64,000 bases of DNA from CAZAQV01 sp964487255 (GTDB taxonomy: Bacteria > Myxococcota_A > Polyangia > Polyangiales > CAZAQV01): positions 120,945-184,944 of the forward strand of contig CAZAQV010000012.1 in assembly GCA_964487255.1 (NCBI GenBank), written 5' to 3'. Shown here piece after piece: positions 53,497-60,467 of the stretch. The position numbers and the translations under genes were made by a program. Position 1 is the stretch's first letter; the number at the start of each line of letters is the position of its first letter. The notes beneath the pieces are model-generated. The model was not told the DNA's origin. It was given only the letters and a program-made list of their open reading frames with translations, and made no database searches.

Positions 53497-54770
53497 CCGA
53501 CACGCTCTACGTTCGAATGGACGGGGCGCTGGTTGGAACGCTCTCCCGTAAACAGGGTGAGTTCGTTTTCACCTACGACGGCGCCTACGTGCAGAGCGAA
53601 GCACCCGTACCCGTCTCGCATTCCATGCCACTTTCCAATCAACCCTACCAAGGCAAGGTGGTTGAAAACTACTTCGACAACCTCTTGCCGGATGACGAAG
53701 GCGTCCGTCGGAGAATGGAGCGTGTGGTGGGTGCGGCAAGTCCGCGTGTGTTCGACCTTCTCGCCGAGACCGGCCGCGACTGCGTAGGAGCCCTTCAGCT
53801 TGTTTCAGATAAACAGGCGCCGTATCCCACTCAGATTTCAGCTCAACCGATTTCAAACGAGCAGATTGCAGAACTGCTTTTGGAGCTGGGTGAGGGGAGG
53901 CCGCTCGGTATGGTGAGCGATGATGACTTTCGCATCTCTGTCGCGGGCATGCAGGACAAGACGGCGCTTCTCAGGTGGAAGGGAAACTGGCATCGGCCCC
54001 AAGGCACGACGCCAACGAGTCACATCTTCAAGCTCGCCGATGGGCGCAAGGGACTTCAAGACAGTATTGAGAACGAGTGGCTTTGCATGCAGCTGGCCCG
54101 GGCTTTTGGCCTTCAAACCGCCAGTGTCCATATCCAAGACTTTGCAGACGTTCGCGCGCTTGTTGTGGAGCGCTTTGATCGAACATGGACAAAAGACGGT
54201 CGCTGGCTCCTTCGCGTTCCCCAGGAAGACGCTTGTCAGGCGCTGGGCATTGCACCGCACCACAAATATGAGGCCGACGGTGGACCCGGCATGGAAGAGG
54301 TGATGGCCTTGCTTTGGTCCGCCCTCGATCCCATCGAGGCCCGTGCGACGTTTTTCCGGGCGCAGTTCGTGTTCTGGCTTCTTGCGGCGATCGATGGGCA
54401 TGCGAAGAACTTCAGCGTCTTTCTTCGGCCGGGCGGGCGCCTCCAGCTCTGTCCACTCTATGATGTGCTGTCCGCTTATCCGCTGATCGAGCGCAAGGTC
54501 CTGTCGCGACAGAAACTCAAGATGGCCATGGCGCTCCGTGGCAAGAACGCGCACTATCATTGGCGCGACTTTAACCGCGAGCGATGGCTTGGTATGGCCA
54601 AGCGTTGTCGCTTCGCGAATAAACAAGCCGGTCAGATCATCGACGCGTGCCTGGCTCGAATTGAACCCGCGATCGGCGAACTTGAATCAGAGCTACCGAA
54701 CGACTTTCCCGTTGAACTCTCGGACTGCATTTTCGCCGGCGTGCGAGCAGCGCGAGACGGTTTTCGTTAG
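53493..54770 (+). CDS. hipA: HipA-type serine/threonine kinase toxin
   Basis: 425 residues, full length. N-terminal couple_hipA domain (GALVGTLSRKQGEFVFTYD, NYFDNLLPDDEGVRRRM). Kinase part has SVAGMQDKTALL, SHIFKLADGR, the catalytic DGHAKNFSVF and the metal-binding LYDVLSAYP. HipA phosphorylates GltX in E. coli, causing growth arrest; the target here is not known. Intact motifs suggest activity. Confidence 0.93.
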   Translation: MTDTLYVRMDGALVGTLSRKQGEFVFTYDGAYVQSEAPVPVSHSMPLSNQPYQGKVVENYFDNLLPDDEGVRRRMERVVGAASPRVFDLLAETGRDCVGALQLVSDKQAPYPTQISAQPISNEQIAELLLELGEGRPLGMVSDDDFRISVAGMQDKTALLRWKGNWHRPQGTTPTSHIFKLADGRKGLQDSIENEWLCMQLARAFGLQTASVHIQDFADVRALVVERFDRTWTKDGRWLLRVPQEDACQALGIAPHHKYEADGGPGMEEVMALLWSALDPIEARATFFRAQFVFWLLAAIDGHAKNFSVFLRPGGRLQLCPLYDVLSAYPLIERKVLSRQKLKMAMALRGKNAHYHWRDFNRERWLGMAKRCRFANKQAGQIIDACLARIEPAIGELESELPNDFPVELSDCIFAGVRAARDGFR

Positions 54771-54857
54771 CTCCTGCTACACCGTCTGGGGTGAGTCGGT
54801 AGGAGATCGCAGAGCTTGCTGCGCTCATGATTCGAGCTGCCCCCACTGTGCGATACT

Positions 54858-54889
54858 CCTCATAACTTAATTGTTTTTAAGTTATGAGG
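54858..54889. promoter_or_regulatory. 13-bp perfect inverted repeat before the ATPase fragment
   Basis: CCTCATAACTTAA, 6-base spacer TTGTTT, TTAAGTTATGAGG, ending four bases before the ATG at 54894. It could be an operator or a hairpin over the ribosome-binding site of the lost ATPase gene; GAGG is also the Shine-Dalgarno. Confidence 0.6.
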
Positions 54890-54893
54890 GGTG

Positions 54894-55100
54894 ATGGGCA
54901 AATGGCAGTTCTATGGCCGTGAACATGAGCTTGAGAAGCTCTCGGCGATTCTTTGCAGAGGTCGATGGTTCTTCGCCCGGGTCACGGGACGCCGACGCAT
55001 TGGCAAGACCTCGCTGATCCAGCAGGCCCTCGAATCCGAAAAAGAGAACCGACGCCGCGTGCTCTATATGAACAAACGTCCTTGGGGTGAATTCGGGTAG
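54894..55100 (+). pseudogene. N-terminal fragment of an ATPase (DUF234-like)
   Basis: 68 codons: WQFYGREHELEKL and VTGRRRIGKTSLIQQAL (Walker A) start an archaeal-type ATPase of several hundred residues. The frame ends after MNKRPWGEFG next to an 11-base tandem duplication (gaattcgggta twice). The rest of the gene is missing, so it is a remnant. Confidence 0.65.
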
Positions 55101-55255
55101 AATTCGGGTAGCGGCGCGGCCTTTTGTGCCGAGCTGAGCTTTGATGGGCAGTGAGACGCGATTTTAGATGTCGCGAGCGGACAGTTTAGAACAGTGGATA
55201 GACCGGTGCGCGGACGCGTGATGCGCCTGCGAAGATGAGTGCGTATGAGTTGACG

Positions 55256-55398
55256 TTCAGCGTTGGCCGAGTTGTCGTGCGAGCTGCCAGGTGCCTTCTG
55301 GCAGAGTGGTCGTGATGCCTTCGGCCATCTCTTGCACGGCAGTGCGGTATGCATCGTAGAAGGCGTACATCTGTTTGATGGCTCGAAGCAGCGTCTTC
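55256..55398 (-). CDS. Small uncharacterised reading frame
   Basis: The minus strand can encode KKTLLRAIKQMYAFYDAY and TTTLPEGTWQLARQLGQR around 55256-55398, without a convincing start; the best ATG gives about 37 residues. It may be a gene remnant next to the AbiEi-like fragment. 55101-55255 shows nothing recognisable. Confidence 0.2.
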
Positions 55399-55423
55399 TT
55401 ACAGCGGCAGGCAAAGCGTGGGC

Positions 55424-55537
55424 TCAGTTCGCCTTTGACGCGCGCGGGATGTCGGCTTCATCGAGGTCGCGAGCGCGCACGGGCCCTTTTTGGGCCAGTT
55501 GCAGCAGCTTTTCCATCTTCGTGGTCTCGGTCGGCAT
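55424..55537 (-). pseudogene. AbiEi-like antitoxin, N-terminal fragment
   Basis: 37 codons: MPTETTKMEKLLQLAQKGPV then RARDLDEADIPRA. This is the winged-helix start of AbiEi-type (type IV) antitoxins; the remainder and any AbiEii toxin are absent. It ends in an early TGA. Confidence 0.5.
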
Positions 55538-55589
55538 GTTACAAAACGTATGTCTAAAGTATCAACCCTTCTCAAAGATCACCGTCACC

Positions 55590-55730
55590 ATGCTGCTCGG
55601 CGTCTTCACATTCACCAATATTCTGCGTGCGCAGCTTCGCCGCATTATCGAAGGTCGCGACTTGGGCGACGCGAACTGGGACGCACGCATGGAGGTTGTG
55701 GTCACCGACGAGCCTCAGGAGCTCAATTAG
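55590..55730 (+). CDS. Short protein or C-terminal remnant before the FHA gene
   Basis: 46 residues: MLLGVFTFTNILRAQLRRII then EGRDLGDANWDARMEV. It ends 13 bp before the FHA start. It looks like the C-terminus of a longer soluble protein whose front is lost. No family recognised. Confidence 0.35.
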   Translation: MLLGVFTFTNILRAQLRRIIEGRDLGDANWDARMEVVVTDEPQELN

Positions 55731-55743
55731 TGGAGAGCTGCTG

Positions 55744-56823
55744 ATGAGTGACGATCACACCTCACGCTCAGGAGAAGCGTATGCCAAAAGTCGGGTGCAA
55801 CCGGCGACGGAGAGCAACTGTCGGACACGTGTCACTCCGCTCAGCGACGCCTTCTTGAAGAGCGCAATGCCAGCAGATGTATTCTTGAAGCGTGCCTACG
55901 AGAAGCTCCTGTTACGGCTTCGTCCTAGCTACCTCGAAGGTCAGTGGGACGTCTTGCTTGCGGCCGTCCACGCCGACTCCGAGATTTCGCTTTTTCGGGC
56001 ATCCGTCGGTGAAGAGCCTGTTTCACTCGTGCTCGGTCGGCACTCAGCGGCGCAGTTGCGCGTGCGTTTTGATGAGGCGCTTTCGCTTCGCCACGCACTC
56101 GCCCTGCTTACGCGCGACGAAAAAGGCGCGCTGGTTCTGAGGCTACTCGACTTATCGTCGTCTTTTGGGCTCGAAACAACCGACGGAGCTTCGGCGCCTT
56201 CGCTCGCAAGCAATGGTTCGCTCGCGGTGCGTGCAGCCGATACGGCGCTCTTCGCCATCTTTCGAGGTGACGTGGATCGTCTCCGCAGCTCTCAGCCACT
56301 GCCCAGTTTGGAGGTGCTGCCCGCTGTTGATTCGCATCCTGTGGATGAGGGTGGTGCGTCCCAGGGTGAAGGCGACTCCGTCGAGTATACGCTTCGCAAG
56401 AGCAGGGTGGAGGCATGTCGAAGGGGTGGGCCTTACCGGTCTGCCGTAGTGCGCTTCGACATGTCCCGGTACGAAGGGCCTGCTTCACACCACGTCTATG
56501 TCAGCTTCGAAGAGCAAATACGGCGCTACAATGTGACGAAGAACATCTTTCGCTCAGGCTGCCTGATTGGTCGCGATTCTCGTTGTCACGTTGTCAGCGA
56601 TCTCTTCGGGGCGGAAGTGTCTCGCCTTCACTGCCTGCTGATCGAACTGGACGGCAAGCCGATGCTCTTTGACCTTGCCTCGATGAATGGCACTCACGTC
56701 AATGACCAACCCTTTGACCACCTCGTGTTGTCCGCAGCCAAGCCCACCGAGGTTGTGCTTTCAGTTGAAGGACCACGCATGGCAATCGTCCCAGTTCGAG
56801 AAGGCAATCAGAATGAACGATAG
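55744..56823 (+). CDS. Protein with two FHA-like domains
   Basis: 359 residues from the ATG at 55744 (GGAG eight bases upstream). A degenerate FHA domain at about 85-150 (VSLVLGRHSAAQLRVRFDEA) and a canonical one at about 275-345 (LIGRDSRCHVVSD, EVSRLHCLL, LFDLASMNGTHVND) with the GR, SRLH and NGT residues that bind phosphothreonine. It implies a Ser/Thr kinase partner, common in myxobacteria but not adjacent. Confidence 0.85.
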   Translation: MSDDHTSRSGEAYAKSRVQPATESNCRTRVTPLSDAFLKSAMPADVFLKRAYEKLLLRLRPSYLEGQWDVLLAAVHADSEISLFRASVGEEPVSLVLGRHSAAQLRVRFDEALSLRHALALLTRDEKGALVLRLLDLSSSFGLETTDGASAPSLASNGSLAVRAADTALFAIFRGDVDRLRSSQPLPSLEVLPAVDSHPVDEGGASQGEGDSVEYTLRKSRVEACRRGGPYRSAVVRFDMSRYEGPASHHVYVSFEEQIRRYNVTKNIFRSGCLIGRDSRCHVVSDLFGAEVSRLHCLLIELDGKPMLFDLASMNGTHVNDQPFDHLVLSAAKPTEVVLSVEGPRMAIVPVREGNQNER

Positions 56824-56896
56824 TGAGAGCGGGGCGGCTTCCGAGGCACGGGTGGTGCCTCGGTTGACGACTTTACTCGGTCAGTTCTATGGGTAG
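56813..56896 (+). CDS. Possible 27-residue linker peptide gene
   Basis: ATG inside the last codons of the FHA gene; MNDSESGAASEARVVPRLTT then LLGQFYG, stop 3 bp before the oxygenase start. It may only mediate translational coupling. Confidence 0.25.
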   Translation: MNDSESGAASEARVVPRLTTLLGQFYG

Positions 56897-56899
56897 GGC

Positions 56900-59251
56900 A
56901 TGGAAACCAGCACCGCGGTGGTCGAGGCTCTCGGGCGGTATCATGCTTACGGACAGGCGAAGAAGAACTCAAAAGAAAGGCGCGCGCAACCGACGTTTGC
57001 GGCGCGGAAGTTTCTCTCCGCAAAGGAGCTGCACGTTTCGGTCGAAGGAATCGGACGTGTCGAGTTTCCGGTTTCTGCGGAAACTGTGAAAAAACTGGTT
57101 GGGAAGGCATCTCTGGCCAAGTTCGGGCTCAAAGAACAGACCCTTTTTGACCCCAATGTGCGAGACACATGGGAAGTCCCGCTCGACCTTGTCAAAGTAG
57201 ACGATGCGCGATGGCAACGCGCTCTCGAACGCCCCTTGCTGAACATCAAAGAGAAGCTAGGGATGCGCGACGCAGGGGAGCTGCGCGCAGAGTTGTTTTC
57301 GATGCTCGTGTATGAACCTGGCCAGTTTTTTGTGGCACATCAAGACTCAGAGAAGTGCGACGAGATGGTGGGCACACTTCTCGTGACCTTGCCATCGAAG
57401 TACGAAGGCGGCATCGCCACGATCGAACTTCGCGAGCAACGGACCTCATTTCGGCCGACGAAAAGGAACGAACGCGAACTTTCACTTGTCGCCTTCTTTT
57501 CCCACTGCCACCACGCCATTTCACCCATCAAGAGCGGGCATCGCGTGGTCTTGGTCTACAATCTGCTGTTTGAAGGCAACGCGATCGATGGCGAACCGGC
57601 CCAGAGAAATGCCGATGCGGCATTGCAAGCAGCCATGTCCAGGTACTTCTCGACACCTACATCGAAATACGATTTTCAAGAAGAAGAGCTGCCCGATCAG
57701 CTCGTTTATCTCCTAGATCATGAGTACTCGGAGAGAAGCCTGGGTTGGAGCCAGCTCAAAGGCATCGATAGGCAGCGCGCGGCCGCCATGCGACGGGTTG
57801 CCGAGTCCTCAGATTACGAAATCTACCTAACGCTCGCTGATGTCTTTGAGACTTGGTCTTGCGAAGTGGAAGGCTACGGCTGGGACTACCATCGCGAGCG
57901 AGGCGAAGTTTCAAGTGACACGAACTTTGAACTCTTAGACTTCATTGAAGGCGACTTCTCTATGCGCCATTGGATCGACCGCGATGGCCATCATCGGCCG
58001 GAACTCGACATTGCTGTTTCAGGTTCGTCTGAGGTGTGTTTCAGTATCCCAAGCTCCGACCTGGACCCGTTTCGACAGGAGTACGAGGGATGGATGGGCA
58101 ACTACGGCAATACCCTCGACCGCTGGTATCACCGTGCAGCAATTGTCGTGTGGCCAAAGGCGCGCACGTTCGTCATTCAGGCACGCGCCAATCCACAGTG
58201 GGCGTTGCGATCGATCATCGCGGAACTTGAGGCCAATCGCCGCGACAAAGCCAAGACGTTGATCGAGAGTATCCTTCCGTTTTGGCAGAATCGAAGTCAT
58301 CCGGTTGCGAATGAAACACTTCCTTTGGCGATTGAGCTTGCCCAGCAGATCGATAACGCAGAAATCGCGCACTCGCTTCTTGCGCCGTTTTCGCTTGAGG
58401 CATTTGACGCGCTTGCTTTGGCTCGCTTTTCTCTGCTGCCATCGCTATACGGTCTGAGCTGGGCCAAAAACGTCTGTCAAAACATGCGAGAGCAGCGCTA
58501 CGGACGCGTTTCCGTTATCCCCCACCAGCTGATTCCAGCATTCTGCGAACAGTTGCTTGAGCAAGAATCGCGCGAGTGTTCCAAGTTCGCAACGTGGTTG
58601 GTCGAGCAAACGCATGAGGACACCAAAGCGACACGTGCGCGAGACCTTGCAGCCCCGGAGCATCCAAGTTGCGAGAAGGGTGTGCGAACGTACGTCGTCG
58701 AGGTTTGGCATCTCATCGAGGCGTGTCAGCTCATCGCGCACGATAAGCTTATCAAGGAGATGGTAACGGACCTCCTCGATGAGAAGCGTGCCTTGCCTCT
58801 GTCGGCGCTTCTCCACATGCTCCGCTCCGCATTCAAAAGCAAGCGCATCACGAAAGGCGGAGAAGCGAAAACTTCGCTCGCAAGTCTCGACGCGATCCGC
58901 ATGCATTGCTTGGAGAAATTGAAAACCGAACTCGCCAAGTCTCCACGTGGCAAAAACGACTGGTCGGTTTCGCTGCCTCGCGGGTGCCGGTGCGAGCTAT
59001 GCGGTTCCTTGCGATCGTTTCTCGAAGATCCCGACCGGCAACACTATGAATGGCCTATCGCGAAGGCAAAGCGTCAACATGTCCACCAACGCATCGACGA
59101 GTACAAACTCCCGGTCACGCATGAAACGCGACGCAAAGGTAGCCCCTATACCCTCGTGCTGAAGAAGAAGGCCGAGTTGTTCGACCGCGATAAGAAGCTG
59201 CGGCGCACTTTGCAGCGCGACTTGCGTTGGCTCGAAAAAATGATGACATGA
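56900..59251 (+). CDS. Giant 2OG-Fe(II) oxygenase
   Basis: 783 residues. The double-stranded beta-helix at about 115-225 keeps the prolyl-4-hydroxylase-type set: H147-x-D149 (VAHQDSEK), H205 and R215 (HHAISPIKSGHRVVLVY). It should hydroxylate a protein or small molecule with 2-oxoglutarate. About 550 further residues are helical without a known domain, with a C-terminal Cys pair (CRCELCGSLRSFL) that may bind zinc. Follows the FHA gene closely, so a joint function is likely. Confidence 0.82.
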   Translation: METSTAVVEALGRYHAYGQAKKNSKERRAQPTFAARKFLSAKELHVSVEGIGRVEFPVSAETVKKLVGKASLAKFGLKEQTLFDPNVRDTWEVPLDLVKVDDARWQRALERPLLNIKEKLGMRDAGELRAELFSMLVYEPGQFFVAHQDSEKCDEMVGTLLVTLPSKYEGGIATIELREQRTSFRPTKRNERELSLVAFFSHCHHAISPIKSGHRVVLVYNLLFEGNAIDGEPAQRNADAALQAAMSRYFSTPTSKYDFQEEELPDQLVYLLDHEYSERSLGWSQLKGIDRQRAAAMRRVAESSDYEIYLTLADVFETWSCEVEGYGWDYHRERGEVSSDTNFELLDFIEGDFSMRHWIDRDGHHRPELDIAVSGSSEVCFSIPSSDLDPFRQEYEGWMGNYGNTLDRWYHRAAIVVWPKARTFVIQARANPQWALRSIIAELEANRRDKAKTLIESILPFWQNRSHPVANETLPLAIELAQQIDNAEIAHSLLAPFSLEAFDALALARFSLLPSLYGLSWAKNVCQNMREQRYGRVSVIPHQLIPAFCEQLLEQESRECSKFATWLVEQTHEDTKATRARDLAAPEHPSCEKGVRTYVVEVWHLIEACQLIAHDKLIKEMVTDLLDEKRALPLSALLHMLRSAFKSKRITKGGEAKTSLASLDAIRMHCLEKLKTELAKSPRGKNDWSVSLPRGCRCELCGSLRSFLEDPDRQHYEWPIAKAKRQHVHQRIDEYKLPVTHETRRKGSPYTLVLKKKAELFDRDKKLRRTLQRDLRWLEKMMT

Positions 59252-59364
59252 GAAGGAGCGGCCCCCTCTGCCCTGTCGTATTGCCTTAAAGGGGACTGGA
59301 TATGTAGTTCCGTGGCCTTGCCGCGGGAGGCTCGCGGCAAAAGCGTGAAATAGTCCGAGAGCGG

Positions 59365-59425
59365 TTACCCTCGTCTCGTATATTAGAGGCTTTTTTGCGC
59401 CCTTTTGAAAGAGGCCAACACGGTT
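59365..59425 (-). pseudogene. Possible fragment of a fourth integrase 3' region
   Basis: The minus-strand text GTTGGCCTCTTTC...GCAAAAAAGCCTCTAAT aligns with the antisense-terminator zone of integrase 1 (GTTGGCCTCTTCTCG...CAAAAAAGCCTCTGAT) with small changes and a shifted frame. No att core is adjacent. Nothing else is recognisable in 59252-59471. Confidence 0.4.
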
Positions 59426-59471
59426 TGGCGATGGACGCGTGGGTGCGCCATAATGAAGGGTAGGAGTTCAG

Positions 59472-59720
59472 TTGACGTATTCGTTCCAAGGATTCGATCG
59501 AATCACCGTGAACAGCGACTTGCTCGGGGGAAAGCCGTGCATCCGGGGGAAGCGTTTGTCTGTCCAACGGATCCTGCAGATTTTGTCAACGAACCCGAGT
59601 CGTGAGGACCTTATCGCTGATTACCCCGAACTCGAGGAGGAAGACATTCGGCAGGCGTTGGCGTTTGCTGCGTTGGCACTGGACGACGAAACCGTTTTTT
59701 CATTGAACCGTATCTGTTGA
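59472..59720 (+). CDS. DUF433 protein, VapB-like
   Basis: 82 residues from a TTG. DUF433 pattern: RITVNSDLLGGKPCIRGKRLSV and LSTNPSREDLIADYPELEEEDIRQAL, quoted in part. DUF433 proteins often act as antitoxins to DUF5615 PIN-like toxins, but here the downstream gene is not PIN-like. ATGA-type overlap with it (59717-59720). Confidence 0.8.
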   Translation: MTYSFQGFDRITVNSDLLGGKPCIRGKRLSVQRILQILSTNPSREDLIADYPELEEEDIRQALAFAALALDDETVFSLNRIC

Positions 59721-60184
59721 ACGATTGCCAGACGATCGCCACGGCAGCCGAATCACGTACCATCCCAGAAATGAGCGCACAACGGACTAGGAAGCGCCTC
59801 AAAAAGGCGCTCGAACGAAACCACGCGCTCAAAGAGCGTGGCGATGTGTGGGTGAAGTTCGAAGCGTCGCCAACTGACCCAAATCCGCTGGATCCAGAGT
59901 TTGACCCACTTTTTTTCGTCCGAGCTGAGCGCGGCGTCGACCGTTTCGGTGTCCGACTGCAACCTGACCTCATCATTCAGGTGCTTGAAGAATCAGGTCG
60001 ACGGGAGATTCACGCGGACAAATTCAGAAAGATGTGGGGTTGCGAATATTGGTGCCTTGATTTGAAGGAACGACAAGTAACAGTCTGGAACCGGAATGGA
60101 CGAGAGGTTCTGCCTTGCACCGGCAATCTGAGTTCGTGGGCCATATCCGGGCTGACCGTTGACTTGAACAAGGTCGCTCGGTAG
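59717..60184 (+). CDS. Uma2-like nuclease-fold protein, altered active site
   Basis: 155 residues. PDLIIQVLEESGRREI, KFRKMWGCEYWCLDLKERQV follow the Uma2/PD-(D/E)XK pattern (PDLvvEvl...K...Y...EYWivD). The usual Glu after PD-x4 is Gln here (LIIQVL), so catalysis is doubtful. It is coupled to the DUF433 gene, which makes an unusual toxin-antitoxin-like pair. Confidence 0.5.
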   Translation: MNDCQTIATAAESRTIPEMSAQRTRKRLKKALERNHALKERGDVWVKFEASPTDPNPLDPEFDPLFFVRAERGVDRFGVRLQPDLIIQVLEESGRREIHADKFRKMWGCEYWCLDLKERQVTVWNRNGREVLPCTGNLSSWAISGLTVDLNKVAR

Positions 60185-60310
60185 GTGGGGCTCTTTTATC
60201 GCCCGACGCAAAATGTCGACACCACAGGGCGCCAACTGGCGCGCCGAGCATCGCTCGTTAGAGTCGAACTCCGACCGCGAGCATCTCGTTTCGGGGGACC
60301 CGAAAGCGCG

Positions 60311-60374
60311 AACATGGGACGGTTCGCCGTTCGCCAACATGGGACGGTTCGCCGTTCGCCGTTCGCCGTTCGCC
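60311..60374. repeat. 25-bp tandem repeat with GTTCGCC heptamers
   Basis: aacatgggacggttcgccgt-type unit of 25 bases at 60311-60335 and 60336-60360. The GTTCGCC heptamer occurs twice in the first and four times running in the second (to 60374). Slippage-type expansion; the flanks 60185-60310 and 60375-60467 show no gene. Confidence 0.75.
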
Positions 60375-60467
60375 CAAGCTACTTCGAGCGATCAGCGGAC
60401 GAGGTAAGGCAAGATCAGTTGAAGATGGAGGTGGTCTGCTTTCGTCCTGGGCCGGATCAGCCAATGG

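Noticed and set aside
60311..60374. CRISPR array
   Set aside because: Only two 25-bp units without spacers, built of GTTCGCC heptamers; this is slippage-type tandem repetition. No cas genes in the window.
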